Below are positions 49,792 through 59,199 of a stretch of DNA of 64,000 nt, piece after piece (positions within the stretch are counted from its first letter, which is position 1; every line of letters starts with the position of its first letter). Position numbers and translations under genes: made by a program. The DNA is taken from contig NZ_CP047202.1 in the NCBI RefSeq assembly GCF_030408715.1, forward strand, positions 2,089,907-2,153,906. Reading direction: 5' to 3'. The DNA comes from Corynebacterium confusum. GTDB taxonomy: Bacteria > Actinomycetota > Actinomycetes > Mycobacteriales > Mycobacteriaceae. Under the pieces are notes generated by a model. It ran no database searches. It had not been told where the DNA came from and worked only from the letters and a program-made list of their open reading frames with translations.

Positions 49792-49809
49792 GTACGCCGG
49801 TAGCGAACA
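49792..49809 (-). promoter_or_regulatory. Candidate ClgR binding site upstream of clpC
   Basis: Read on the minus strand, TGTTCGCTACCGGCGTAC fits the ClgR consensus as I recall it for C. glutamicum (WNNWCGCYNANRGCGWWS) with one mismatch, about 125 bases before the clpC start. ClgR activates clpC and clpP operons in this genus. The same 209-base gap also holds the crtB promoter. Confidence 0.5.
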
Positions 49810-49876
49810 GCGGAATTTAGCGGGGTGGATTACCCCGCACTAGGCTTTAGGGAAAAGCCCAATTCTGAAAGGCGTA

Positions 49877-50728
49877 GTGAACATCTCCCACCGCTCGGCG
49901 CTCCAGCACTACCACGCCGCCGCCAGCCAATCCGCGGGTCGCATTATCAGCTACTATTCCACCAGTTTCTCGTGGAGTACCCGGCTTTTCCCCGCCCGGA
50001 TCCGGCGCGACATCCAGGCCCTGTACGCGGTGGTGCGCATTGCGGACGAGATCGTCGACGGCGCAGCGGCGGAGGCTCACGCCCCGGACATCCGCGCCTT
50101 GCTGGATGGCTACGAGAAGCAGGTCGTCCACGCTGCCGATGCCGCCTTCCACACCGACCCAGTCCTCCACGCGTGGGCGAACACGCAACGCCGCTGCCAG
50201 TTCTCCGAAGACCACATCAGGGCGTTCTTCGCCTCTATGCGCCGGGACTTGGACCCCGCGCCGCATGATGCGGCGAGCCTCCAGCGCTACATCCACGGCT
50301 CGGCGGAGGTCATCGGCCTGATGTGCCTGGATATCTTCCTGGTCGGCCACCACCCCGGCGAAAAGGACCGGGCCACCATGGCAGACGGGGCGCGGGCCCT
50401 TGGGGCGGCCTTCCAGAAGGTCAACTTCCTCCGCGACCTCGCCGAGGACACCGACTGCCTGGGGCGGGGTTACCTTCCGGAGCTGGATACCGCCACTAAG
50501 CGACAGTGGTGCGCGGAGATCCGCGACGAGCTCGCCCGCGCACGCCGCGCCGCTCACCTCCTGCCGCCCGGCGCGCGGCGGGGAGTCCTCGCCGCGACGG
50601 GCCTTTTCGCGGACCTAAACGAGCGCATCGACAGCGCCAGCGTCGACGAGCTGCACGCGCGCCGGATCCGGGTGCCCGCGCCCCGCAAGGCCCAGATCCT
50701 GGCCGGCACCCTCTGGAGGAGAGCATGA
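49877..50728 (+). CDS. crtB: Phytoene synthase CrtB
   Basis: A 283-residue squalene/phytoene synthase-family enzyme that joins two prenyl diphosphates head to head. Both Asp-rich motifs are present: ADEIVD (first) and LRDLAEDTD (second), with the LPARIRRDIQALYAVVR-type helix before the first. The GTG start at 49877 follows AAAGG. It overlaps crtI by ATGA. Substrate may be GGPP or FPP, since no crtE lies nearby; C30 diapophytoene synthesis cannot be ruled out. Confidence 0.9.
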   Translation: MNISHRSALQHYHAAASQSAGRIISYYSTSFSWSTRLFPARIRRDIQALYAVVRIADEIVDGAAAEAHAPDIRALLDGYEKQVVHAADAAFHTDPVLHAWANTQRRCQFSEDHIRAFFASMRRDLDPAPHDAASLQRYIHGSAEVIGLMCLDIFLVGHHPGEKDRATMADGARALGAAFQKVNFLRDLAEDTDCLGRGYLPELDTATKRQWCAEIRDELARARRAAHLLPPGARRGVLAATGLFADLNERIDSASVDELHARRIRVPAPRKAQILAGTLWRRA

Positions 50729-52218
50729 GTACCTGCGTTGTTATCGGCGCGGGCGTGGCCGGCCTAGCCACCGCCTGCCTCCTGCAGGACGAGGGCTACC
50801 AGGTCACCGTGGTCGACCGCCTCGCCGAGCCAGGCGGCCGGGCCGGGCGGTTCATCGACTCCGGTTTCCAGTGGGATACCGGCCCGTCCTGGTACCTGAT
50901 GCCCGAGGCCTTCGATCGTTTCTTCAGCCTGCTAGGGCACCGCACCAGTGATTTCTTCGAGCTCAGCGAACTGGCCCCCGCCTACCGGATTTTCAACGAG
51001 GACGGCCCCGCCGCCGACATCGACGGCAACGTGGTCGAATTTTTCGACCAACGCACGCCCGGGCAGGGCGCTCGCCTGAGTGACTACCTCGCCACCGCCA
51101 GCGATACCTACCGGATGGCGCTCAAGCACTTCCTCTACACCACCTTCAACCACCCCTCGCAGCTCCTGCACCCCGATATCCTGTGGCGCCTGCCGCGCCT
51201 GGCGAAGCTCCTGGGGCAGTCCCTGCAAAGCTACGTCGGCTCGCGTTTTAGCGATCCCCTGCTGCGCCAGGTCCTGACCTACCCGGCGGTCTTCCTGTCC
51301 ACCGAGCCGGCCGCCGCCCCGGCGCTGTATTCCCTGATGAGCCACACCGATCTCACCCAGGGTGTGCGCTACCCGCAGGGCGGTTTCGCAGCGATCATCG
51401 ACGCGCTTATGAACCTCGCCACCAACCTGGGCGTGCGCTTCCAGTGGGAGACCGAGGCCACCGACATCGTCACGCACGGCAAACGCGCGACAGCCGTCAC
51501 CACCGACCGCGGCACGCTGCCGGCGGACCTGGTGGTCTCCGCCGCCGACCTCCACCACACGGAGACCCGCCTGGTGCCCGCCCACCAGCGGACCTTTTCC
51601 GATAAGTTCTTCGCCCGCCGCGACCCGGGGCTTTCGACCGTGCTCGTCCTGGCCGGCGTGCGCGGTCCGCTCCCCACCCTTGCCCACCACAACCTGCTGT
51701 TCAGCCGCGACTGGGACCCAGACTTCGACGCCGTCTTCCGAGAAGGTGGCGCCTCGAATTCCATCTACGTCTGCAAGACCTCGGCCAGCGATACTTCCGT
51801 GGCGCCGGAAGGGTGCGAGAACCTCTTTATCCTGGTGCCCACCGCCGCCGATGCCGCCTTCGGCCACGGCAGCGCCTACGGGGAGGAATCGGCGGAGGTA
51901 GCCGGCATCGCTAGCCGGGCTCTCCAGCAGCTGGCCGAGTGGGCGGAGATCCCGGATCTGCACGACCGCATCCTGACCCAGCACACCATCGGCCCCGCCG
52001 ACTTTGTTAGCCGCTACCATTCGCTCTCCGCCGGGGCCATCGGTCCCGCGCACACCTTGTTCCAGTCCGCCTTCTTCCGGGGGCGCACGAAGTCCAAAAA
52101 GATTGACAACCTGTTTTATGCCGGGGCCACGACTGTTCCCGGAGTGGGGGTACCGATGTGCCTCATTTCTGCCGAAAATGTACTGACGGCCGTGAAGGAA
52201 CTTAAACTGAAGGTGTAG
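50725..52218 (+). CDS. crtI: Phytoene desaturase CrtI
   Basis: A 497-residue FAD enzyme that introduces double bases into the carotenoid chain. The dinucleotide motif is VIGAGVAGLATACLLQDEGY with GGRAGRF following, and the carboxyl FAD motif is YAGATTVPGVGVPMCLISAE. GGAGGAGAGC lies just ahead of the ATG, which overlaps the crtB stop (ATGA). It forms a two-gene unit without cyclase or elongase genes. Confidence 0.92.
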   Translation: MSTCVVIGAGVAGLATACLLQDEGYQVTVVDRLAEPGGRAGRFIDSGFQWDTGPSWYLMPEAFDRFFSLLGHRTSDFFELSELAPAYRIFNEDGPAADIDGNVVEFFDQRTPGQGARLSDYLATASDTYRMALKHFLYTTFNHPSQLLHPDILWRLPRLAKLLGQSLQSYVGSRFSDPLLRQVLTYPAVFLSTEPAAAPALYSLMSHTDLTQGVRYPQGGFAAIIDALMNLATNLGVRFQWETEATDIVTHGKRATAVTTDRGTLPADLVVSAADLHHTETRLVPAHQRTFSDKFFARRDPGLSTVLVLAGVRGPLPTLAHHNLLFSRDWDPDFDAVFREGGASNSIYVCKTSASDTSVAPEGCENLFILVPTAADAAFGHGSAYGEESAEVAGIASRALQQLAEWAEIPDLHDRILTQHTIGPADFVSRYHSLSAGAIGPAHTLFQSAFFRGRTKSKKIDNLFYAGATTVPGVGVPMCLISAENVLTAVKELKLKV

Positions 52219-52251
52219 GCTCTATCCCTCTCTCGAACAGGAACCCTCACC

Positions 52252-52761
52252 ATGCCAAGGTTTAACGTCAATATTCAGCAGATTATTTCCGCCGTCCTGT
52301 CCCTGCTTACCATTCTGGGGATCATCATCGGCGGCATCTCCTCCGGCAGCTCGGTCGGGACGACCCCGTCTCCGTCCGCTTCTGCTTCCGGCACCTTTAC
52401 CCAGCAGCAGCTCATCGACGCGACCAACGACTTCCGCGCCCAGAACGGCCTCGCCTCGGTCAAGGCCAACGCCGCGCTCAACGACCTCGCCCAGGACTGG
52501 GCCGAGACCGTCGCTCGCACCGGCGATTTCAAACACCGCCCGGAGTTTGCGCAAAGCTACCCGGCCGGCTGGCGCGGCGCGGGCGAAAACATCGCCGGCC
52601 AGCCGACCGGCAATAACCCGCGGGCCTTCGTCGACCAGTGGGCCAATTCCCCTGGGCACCGCGCAAACATGCTGAACCCGGACTTCACTGACCTCGGGGT
52701 GGGAATCGCCCGGGGCAACGACGGGATGTACTACGCGGTGCAAAACTTCGGCACCTTTTAA
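52252..52761 (+). CDS. Secreted/membrane-anchored CAP (SCP/PR1) domain protein
   Basis: A 169-residue protein. An amino hydrophobic segment (IISAVLSLLTILGIIIGGIS) serves as signal or anchor, and a Ser-rich linker leads to a CAP domain. This has LIDATNDFRAQNGLASVKAN, then HRPEFAQSY, AGENIAG and PGHRANMLNPDFTDLGVGIA. The His and Glu of the family cavity are present. Function in bacteria is mostly unknown. Shares TTAA at its stop with the convergent pump gene. Confidence 0.88.
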   Translation: MPRFNVNIQQIISAVLSLLTILGIIIGGISSGSSVGTTPSPSASASGTFTQQQLIDATNDFRAQNGLASVKANAALNDLAQDWAETVARTGDFKHRPEFAQSYPAGWRGAGENIAGQPTGNNPRAFVDQWANSPGHRANMLNPDFTDLGVGIARGNDGMYYAVQNFGTF

Positions 52762-54173
52762 GCCTTCGCCCCGCGCACCGGCTTAAGCAACGGGGCCAAG
52801 GCCACCACGGCGAGCGAAACCACGCCGGCGAAAAGGAACGCCCAGGAGGTGCCCTGGGAGGTAGCGGCGGCCACGTCCAGCCCGGCGTCTTGGCCGGCCT
52901 GGGTGCCGCGGGTCAAAAAGACCACCAGGAAGGCCGTGCCCGTGGCGCCGGCCAGCTGCTGCAGCGTGTTCATGATGGCGGAACCGTGCCCGTAATACTC
53001 GTTGGGCAGGGAGGCTAGCGCGGTGGTCATCAGCGGGGTCATCATCATGCCCATGCCCACGGCGAAGAGCACGTGCATACCCACCACCATCCAGACCTGG
53101 CTATCCTGCCCCAGAAGGGTCATCAGCCAGACGCCGGCCGCGAACATGATGGAGCCGGGGATGAGCAGCGGGCGCGGCCCGCAGGCATCGAAAATGCGCC
53201 CGACGAACGGGGAAATCACGCCCTGCAGCAGGCCGCCCGGCATGACCATCAGGCCGGTGACCAGGGCGGACACCCCCAGCGCGGACTGCAGGTAAATGGG
53301 TAGGACCGTGACCGAGCCCAGCATCAGGCCGAAGGACAACAACATCACGGCCACGGACAGGGTGTAGTTGCGCACCTTGAACGGGCTAAAGTCCAGCAGC
53401 GCCCGGTTCTCGCGGGCCAGGCGGCTTTGCCGGCGCACGAAGACCACCAGCGCGACGACGCCCACGATCCCGACGATGAGCGGCAGGGTGGCAGCGCCCT
53501 CCATGGCCTTCTCCATGGAGGACAGCGCGTAGACCAGGCCGCCAAAGGCCAGGGCGGAAAGGATAACGGAGGGAACGTCCAGCGGGGTGTCGCGGTGTTC
53601 ACCGACGTTGGCCAGCAACTTCAGCCCCGCAGCCAGGACCATCACCAGCAGGGGCACCATGCACCAGAAGATGAAGTGCCAGCTGGAGGCATTCAAGATG
53701 GCGCCGCCAACCGTGGGGCCTAGCGCGGGCGCCACCGCGATGACCACGGAGATGACCCCCATGACGGTTCCGCGGCGCTGCGGCGGGACTAGGGTCATGG
53801 CGACCGTCATCAGCGTCGGCAGGATAAGCGCCGTGCCCGCGGCCTGGATGACGCGCCCGAGCAGCAGGATGACGAAGACGGGTGCGAGCGCGGCCACGAC
53901 GGTGCCGGTGAGGAAGAGCCCGGTGGCGATCCCGAAGATCTGCCGGGTGGTCAGCCTTTCCAGCAGGAAACCGGTGGTGGGGATGACTACGCCCATCGTC
54001 AGCATGAAGCCCGTGGTCAGCCACTGAGCGGAGGTCGCCGGGATGGAAAAGTCCGCCATGATGGACGGCAGCGCGACGGACAGCGACGTCTCGTTCAGAA
54101 TCATAATGGTGGCGGCGAGCACCAATACCACCAGGTTGCTGACAACTTCCCGGCTCAATGCGGCATCTTTCAC
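52758..54173 (-). CDS. MFS transporter, DHA2 family multidrug type
   Basis: A 471-residue membrane protein with about 14 helices. It has LNETSLSVALPSIMADFSIP, MGVVIPTTGFLLERLTTRQI and motif C ALGPTVGGAILNASSWHF. It resembles EmrB/LfrA-type drug exporters. AGGTGA precedes the ATG at 54173. Not closely related in visible sequence to the pump at 20.7 kb. Substrate unknown. Confidence 0.88.
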   Translation of the reverse strand: MKDAALSREVVSNLVVLVLAATIMILNETSLSVALPSIMADFSIPATSAQWLTTGFMLTMGVVIPTTGFLLERLTTRQIFGIATGLFLTGTVVAALAPVFVILLLGRVIQAAGTALILPTLMTVAMTLVPPQRRGTVMGVISVVIAVAPALGPTVGGAILNASSWHFIFWCMVPLLVMVLAAGLKLLANVGEHRDTPLDVPSVILSALAFGGLVYALSSMEKAMEGAATLPLIVGIVGVVALVVFVRRQSRLARENRALLDFSPFKVRNYTLSVAVMLLSFGLMLGSVTVLPIYLQSALGVSALVTGLMVMPGGLLQGVISPFVGRIFDACGPRPLLIPGSIMFAAGVWLMTLLGQDSQVWMVVGMHVLFAVGMGMMMTPLMTTALASLPNEYYGHGSAIMNTLQQLAGATGTAFLVVFLTRGTQAGQDAGLDVAAATSQGTSWAFLFAGVVSLAVVALAPLLKPVRGAKA

Positions 54174-54206
54174 CTGAGGTCCCCCTTAGAAAAGCTAAAA
54201 CAAAAA

Positions 54207-54245
54207 CGCAGACCAGAGATATTAGCCGCATTTCACTGGTCTGCG
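54207..54245 (-). terminator. Terminator after lysS
   Basis: A ten-pair stem (54207-54216 with 54236-54245) with a 19-base loop, followed in the leftward direction by TTTTTGTTTT. It separates lysS from the pump gene. Confidence 0.8.
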
Positions 54246-54256
54246 CAAAGAGCCTT

Positions 54257-55828
54257 TTAGCTTTGCTCAGGCTTGACGATGGGGAACAAGACCGTCTCGC
54301 GAATGCCCAGGCCGGTCAGGGCCATCAGCAGGCGGTCGATGCCCATGCCGGTGCCGGCTGTCGGCGGCATGCCCTGCTCCATCGCGGCGAGGAAGTCCTC
54401 GTCCAAGACCATGGCCTCCTCGTCGCCGCCGGCGGCCAGTCGGGCCTGGTCCTCGAAGCGCTCGCGCTGGATGACCGGGTCGATGAGCTCGGAGTAGCCG
54501 GTGGCCAGTTCGAAGCCGCGCACGTAGAGGTCCCACTTCTCGGTCACCCCGGGCTGGGAGCGGTGCGAACGGGTCAGCGGGGAGGTCTCCACGGGGAAAT
54601 TCTTGACGAAGATCGGGCCCTCGAGCTGGTCCTCGCAGAGCACCTCCCAGATTTCCTCCACCAGCTTGCCGTGGCCCCAGCCGGTGCCGACCTCAAGGCC
54701 GATGACGTCGGCGATGCCCTTGAGCTCCTCCACGGAAGAGTCGATGGTCACCTCCGGCTGGCCCGGGAACTTGCGCGCCAGCGCCTCGTTCAGCGAGGGG
54801 TACATCTCAATCTCCGGCCATTCCTCGCCGCCGAAGTCATACTCGGTGCCGTCTGCCAAGGTGACCTTCTGCGAGCCGAAGACCTCCTGAGCCACCGCCT
54901 GGATGGACTCCCGGGTGGTGCGGGCGCAGTCATTGTAGTCGCCCCAGGCCGCGTAGGTCTCGAGCATGGCAAACTCCGGCGAGTGGGACTTGTCGATGCC
55001 CTCATTGCGGAAGTTGCGGTTAATCTCGAAGACGCGATCGATGCCGCCGACCACGGCGCGCTTCAGGAACAGCTCGGGCGCAATGCGCAGGTAGAGGTCG
55101 ATGTCCAGGGCGTTGGAGTGGGTCACGAACGGGCGTGCCGCCGCGCCCCCGTGCAGGGTCTGCAACATCGGGGTCTCGATCTCGTTGAAGCCCTGGGACT
55201 CCAGGTAGTTGCGCAGGGCGCGCACGACCTTGATGCGGATCATGGCGTTGTCGCGCGCTTCCTTGCGCATGATGAGGTCGTTGTAGCGCTGGCGCACGCG
55301 GGTGTCCTCCGCCATGTCGGCGAAGGAGACCGGCAGCGGACGCAGGGACTTCGAGGCCATGGTCCACTCGGTGGCCATCACGGACAGCTCGCCGCGGCGG
55401 GAAGAGATAACCCGGCCGGTCACGGAGATGAAGTCGCCCAGATCGACGTCCTGCTTCCAGGCGTCGAGGCTCTCCTTGCCTACCTCGGCCTGGGAGAGCA
55501 TGGCCTGCACCTGGGTGCCGTCGCCGTCCTGCAGCGTGGCGAAGCACAACTTGCCGGTGTTGCGCATAAAGATAAGGCGCCCGGCGATGGAGACTACGTC
55601 CTCGGTCTCCTCCCCTACCTCCAGGTAGGTCACGCCTTCTTCCGAACCGGCGGCCTCGTCCTCAGCCAGCACGCGGTACTTGGCGCGCAGGTCGGCCAGG
55701 GAGGTGGTTCGGGCTACCGACACCGGGTAAGCCTCGGTGCCGTCAGCGAGCAGACGGGCGCGCTTGTCGCGGCGGATCCGTAGCTGCTCCGGGATGTCTG
55801 GGGTCTCATTCTTCTTTTGCTCGCTCAC
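54257..55828 (-). CDS. lysS: Lysyl-tRNA synthetase, class II
   Basis: A 523-residue class IIb synthetase with an amino OB-fold ([20 protein letters not shown]) and catalytic motifs 1-3 ([49 protein letters not shown]). The frame is open upstream for 28 codons without family match. The GTG at 55828, giving (M)[20 protein letters not shown], is preferred, with only a weak ribosome site. Confidence 0.95.
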   Translation of the reverse strand: MSEQKKNETPDIPEQLRIRRDKRARLLADGTEAYPVSVARTTSLADLRAKYRVLAEDEAAGSEEGVTYLEVGEETEDVVSIAGRLIFMRNTGKLCFATLQDGDGTQVQAMLSQAEVGKESLDAWKQDVDLGDFISVTGRVISSRRGELSVMATEWTMASKSLRPLPVSFADMAEDTRVRQRYNDLIMRKEARDNAMIRIKVVRALRNYLESQGFNEIETPMLQTLHGGAAARPFVTHSNALDIDLYLRIAPELFLKRAVVGGIDRVFEINRNFRNEGIDKSHSPEFAMLETYAAWGDYNDCARTTRESIQAVAQEVFGSQKVTLADGTEYDFGGEEWPEIEMYPSLNEALARKFPGQPEVTIDSSVEELKGIADVIGLEVGTGWGHGKLVEEIWEVLCEDQLEGPIFVKNFPVETSPLTRSHRSQPGVTEKWDLYVRGFELATGYSELIDPVIQRERFEDQARLAAGGDEEAMVLDEDFLAAMEQGMPPTAGTGMGIDRLLMALTGLGIRETVLFPIVKPEQS

Positions 55829-55929
55829 GCCCAACAGAATACCGCATGCCATCTGCAGCGGTGTTAACCCGTTCTTCATGAACACGTCGTCCGATAGCAA
55901 CGCGAATCTCACCCCTCAGTTACTTCACC

Positions 55930-55940
55930 GAACTAAGTTC
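55930..55940. promoter_or_regulatory. Short palindrome upstream of phoX
   Basis: GAACTAAGTTC is a perfect 11-base palindrome 50 bases before the phoX start in the 162-base gap shared with lysS. It may be an operator; no match to a known corynebacterial site is claimed. Confidence 0.3.
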
Positions 55941-55990
55941 TAGGCGCAACTTTCCATGACTTTCTGTAATCGAATTTGGAGCATTCACCC

Positions 55991-58060
55991 ATGGCACTAA
56001 AGGGCCGTAATCTACTCAGTTCCTTGTTCACCTCCTCCCGTTCCAGCCTGACCTGCACCTACAAGTGCGGCAACGCCTGCTTCGGCGAGGCGGACAACCC
56101 CACCACCAACCCGTACTTCGGCGATCAGTTCAGCCGCCGCACCGCGCTGCGCGCCGGCGGCCTGGGTGTTGTCGCCGTCGGCGGCAGCGCCGCCCTGGCC
56201 GCGTGCTCGGCCCCGGAAGATAATGCCGGTGGCACTTCTTCTACCACCACCACGGAAGCCGAGGTGGAGCTGACCTCCGCCGAGGGCATGAAGTTTGAGC
56301 CGGTCGAGCCCAATACCAAGGACGAGGTCGTCGTGCCAGAGGGCTACCAGCAGTCCGTGCTCATCGCCTGGGGCGATCCGGTCATCGAGGGCGCGCCGGA
56401 ATTCGACGTTAAGAACCAGACCTCCCAGGACGCGGAGAAGCAGTTCGGCTTCAACAATGACTTCGCCGGCCTGGTGGATCACCCGAACGATCCGGAGCGC
56501 TTGGTCTACGTCTGCAGCCACGAGTACACCACCGAGCCGCAGATGTTCCCCGACTACGACGCCGAGAACCCCACCGAGGAGCACGCGAAGATCGGCTGGG
56601 CCAACCACGGCCTGACCGTGCTGGAGGTCTCCAAGGCGGAAGGCGGCAACCTCAAGCGCGAATTCGGCCCGCTCAACCGCCGCATCACCCTGACCACACC
56701 CTTCCGCCTGACCGGCCCGGCGGCTGGATCTAAGTACGTGAAGACGGACAAGGACTCGGAGGGCACCACCATCTCCGGCACCATGGCCAACTGCTCCGGC
56801 GGCGTTACCCCGTGGGGCACCATCCTGTCCGGCGAAGAAAACTTCGACGCATACTTCGCCAACGCTAAGGTCGACGACGAGCGCGCGCAGAAGTCGCTGG
56901 ACCGCTTCGGCTTCGAGGACAAGCCCTCCCAGCGCAAGTGGGAGCGCTTCGACGACCGCTTCGATATTTCCAAGACCCCGAACGAGCCGAACCGCTTCGG
57001 CTACGTCATCGAGCTGGACCCGCTCGACCCGCAGTCGACCCCCATCAAGCACTCCGCCCTGGGCCGCTTCAAGCACGAGGCCGCCAACGTGCACGTGACC
57101 AAAGACGGCACGGTGGTCACCTACTCCGGCGACGACGCCCGCTTCGAGTACATCTACAAGTTCGTCTCCTCCCGCAAGATTAAGGAGGGCGACACCCGCC
57201 ACAACATGACCATCCTGGACAACGGCACCCTCTACGTCGCCGAGATGAAGGGCAACTCCCCGGAGGAGGAGATCGACGGCTCCGGTGTCCTGCCGGAGGA
57301 CGGCAAGTTCGACGGCACCGGCGTGTGGAACAAGCTGCTGACCGTGGAGGGCGACAAGGCCGAGTCCCACGTGGACGGCTTCAGCGCCGAAGAGGTCGCC
57401 ATCTTCACCCGCGAGGCCGCTGACAAGGTGGGCGCGACCAAGATGGACCGCCCGGAGGACGTGGACATCCACCCGCAGACCGGCAAGGTCTACGCCGCCC
57501 TGACCAACAACTCCTACCGCGGCGCCACCGGCGAGGACGCGGAGAAGAACCAGGAGGACCCGAAGGAATGGGCCCCGATCAAGGAGAACAAGAACGGCAT
57601 GGTCATGGAGATCTCCGACGACCACGCCGGGGAAAAATTCACCTGGAACCTCTTCCTGGTCTGTGGCGACCCGGCCACCGCGGACTCCTACTTCGGCGGC
57701 TTCGACAAGGAGAAGGTCTCCCCGATTTCCTGCCCGGACAACCTGGCCTTCGACTCCCACGGCAACCTGTGGATTTCCACCGACGGCAACGCCTTGGAGT
57801 CCAACGACGGCCTGTACGCGGTCACCACGGAAGGCGAGACCCGCGGCGAGCTCAAGTGCTTCCTCACCGTCCCGACCGGTGCGGAGACCTGCGGGCCCAT
57901 CGTCACCGACGAGCGCGTCATGGTCAACGTGCAGCACCCGGGCGAGGACGACGAGGCCGCCTTCGACGAACCTTCCTCCCACTGGCCGGACGGCAGCAAT
58001 TCCACCCCGCGCCCGGCTGTCGTGGTCGTGTGGAAGGATAACGGCAACATCGGAGTATAA
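55991..58060 (+). CDS. phoX: PhoX-family (DUF839) secreted alkaline phosphatase
   Basis: A 689-residue Tat-exported phosphatase. The twin-arginine signal is in FSRRTALRAGGLGVVAVGG, preceded by about 50 residues with TCTYKCGNACFGEADNPTTN, which is usual for PhoX of actinobacteria. The Ala-Cys after the signal (ALAACSAP) suggests a lipoprotein. Family segments include PWGTILSGEENFDAYF, GRFKHEAANV, RPEDVDIHPQTGKVYAALTN and SCPDNLAFDSHGNLWISTDG. PhoX uses Ca and Fe to cleave phosphate esters outside the cell. The ATG at 55991 follows GGAG by 10 bases. Control by PhoR is plausible. Confidence 0.9.
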   Translation: MALKGRNLLSSLFTSSRSSLTCTYKCGNACFGEADNPTTNPYFGDQFSRRTALRAGGLGVVAVGGSAALAACSAPEDNAGGTSSTTTTEAEVELTSAEGMKFEPVEPNTKDEVVVPEGYQQSVLIAWGDPVIEGAPEFDVKNQTSQDAEKQFGFNNDFAGLVDHPNDPERLVYVCSHEYTTEPQMFPDYDAENPTEEHAKIGWANHGLTVLEVSKAEGGNLKREFGPLNRRITLTTPFRLTGPAAGSKYVKTDKDSEGTTISGTMANCSGGVTPWGTILSGEENFDAYFANAKVDDERAQKSLDRFGFEDKPSQRKWERFDDRFDISKTPNEPNRFGYVIELDPLDPQSTPIKHSALGRFKHEAANVHVTKDGTVVTYSGDDARFEYIYKFVSSRKIKEGDTRHNMTILDNGTLYVAEMKGNSPEEEIDGSGVLPEDGKFDGTGVWNKLLTVEGDKAESHVDGFSAEEVAIFTREAADKVGATKMDRPEDVDIHPQTGKVYAALTNNSYRGATGEDAEKNQEDPKEWAPIKENKNGMVMEISDDHAGEKFTWNLFLVCGDPATADSYFGGFDKEKVSPISCPDNLAFDSHGNLWISTDGNALESNDGLYAVTTEGETRGELKCFLTVPTGAETCGPIVTDERVMVNVQHPGEDDEAAFDEPSSHWPDGSNSTPRPAVVVVWKDNGNIGV

Positions 58061-58065
58061 ATCCT

Positions 58066-58096
58066 GAGCCCAGGCATCCCGCCTGGGCTCCTTTTT
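58066..58096 (+). terminator. Rho-independent terminator after phoX
   Basis: A 10-bp perfect stem (58066-58075 with 58081-58090), a 5-base loop and CTTTTT. It begins 6 bases after the stop. Confidence 0.92.
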
Positions 58097-58160
58097 CGGA
58101 TAAATTTTCGAACACTTTTGCTAACTGGGTAGCGCAATGTCAGTCGGGCACGTATTATTC

Positions 58161-58188
58161 GAGTTAGTTAGAACAAATTAGCTAACTC
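58161..58188. promoter_or_regulatory. Inverted repeat upstream of the HNH gene
   Basis: GAGTTAG and CTAACTC are 14 bases apart, and TATTAT lies just upstream at 58153-58158. The repeat is 16 bases before the HNH start and could be an operator or 5' hairpin. Confidence 0.4.
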
Positions 58189-58203
58189 ACCACCGGGGGA
58201 ATA

Positions 58204-59199
58204 ATGCAGCCCTACTACACCGTCAATACTCCCTACTGTCCGACTGCTACCGCCTGCACCACCTACCGCCGCAACTACTACCACCTCTGGCAAGACCTCC
58301 GCCCTGCTCGCAGCGAGGATGACGAGCTCGCCATCAAACGCTTAGCCCTAAAAACCGGCGTCTCCTTCGGGCGCGCCCGGGATTATTGCGAGAGCCTAGA
58401 ACGGCTCGACACCTTGCCGGAGTTGAAACAATTAGTCGAAACCCTCCACCACATCGAGTTCAAGCAACTCACCCTCATTGATTCCGTTCTCAACAAGCTA
58501 GGCGCCACCCCGGCACCCGAGTCGCTCGCGCGGATCGACGCCGGGATTACCGCCTACCTCACCCCCACGCAGCCCGCCCAGGCCCTGCCCTCCCACGAGC
58601 CGCCCCCACCGCACTATTCTGCCGGCCCCGTCGGCGCCAACCGGGGCGAGATTGTCGCGGAATACGACGCGGAAACCACCGCCGCCATGGACACGGCCAT
58701 CCGGAAGGTCGCCAAGGACAACAACGTCAGCCCGGCCAAAGCGCTGGCCGGGCTCGTGCTGGGCAAGTACGGCTCGCCGCGCGTCGTCCTCAACATGTTC
58801 ATGGCCCAAGACCTCCCAGACAGCGGCGGGTTCATCGACGGCTACGGCTGGGTCGACGCGGACACCGCCCACCGCATGGCCGAAAAATCCGACCACCAGC
58901 GCGACATGGCGGCCGCGGCCGTAAAGCGCAGCCCGAACTACCAGACCCCGGAGGACATCAAGGCCTTTCTCAACGGTCGGGACGGCTACTGCCGGTACCC
59001 GGGCTGCAGCACCCCCGCCGTCCGATGCCAGAAAGACCACTGTAAGGACTTCCGCGACGGCGGGGCTACCGCCGCGAGCAACCTCATGGGTGGATTGGTG
59101 TACAACTATCTATATGGCCCAAAAGACCACCCCTACAGCGCTGCCCGCCGGTATCTACGTGCGCATTTCCCTAGACAAGCACGACGGTGCCGGTGTTGA
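58204..59199 (+). pseudogene. HNH endonuclease / DUF222 protein, 3' end replaced by mobile-element DNA
   Basis: About 297 residues are typical of corynebacterial DUF222-HNH proteins (SEDDELAIKRLALKTGVSFG ... VSPAKALAGLVLGKYGSPRV). The HNH part begins normally (NGRDGYCRYPGCSTPAVRCQ, then KDHCKDFRDGG, ASNLMG) but breaks off just where the final LCRHHH block should follow, near 59094. From there the frame continues by chance for about 35 residues of unrelated sequence to a stop at 59199. The missing half of the metal site means the enzyme is probably dead. The break coincides with the start of the recombinase gene, so I read it as the integration site. GGGGGA precedes the ATG. Confidence 0.82.
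59070..59113 (+). other. Probable attL junction of the integrated element
   Basis: The HNH coding sequence is recognizable up to the codons for NLMG at 59082-59095 and is lost afterwards. The recombinase ATG is at 59114. Serine recombinases cross over at a 2-base core inside an imperfect inverted repeat, so the exact base cannot be read from one end. The matching attR and the rest of the HNH gene should lie beyond 64000. Confidence 0.6.
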
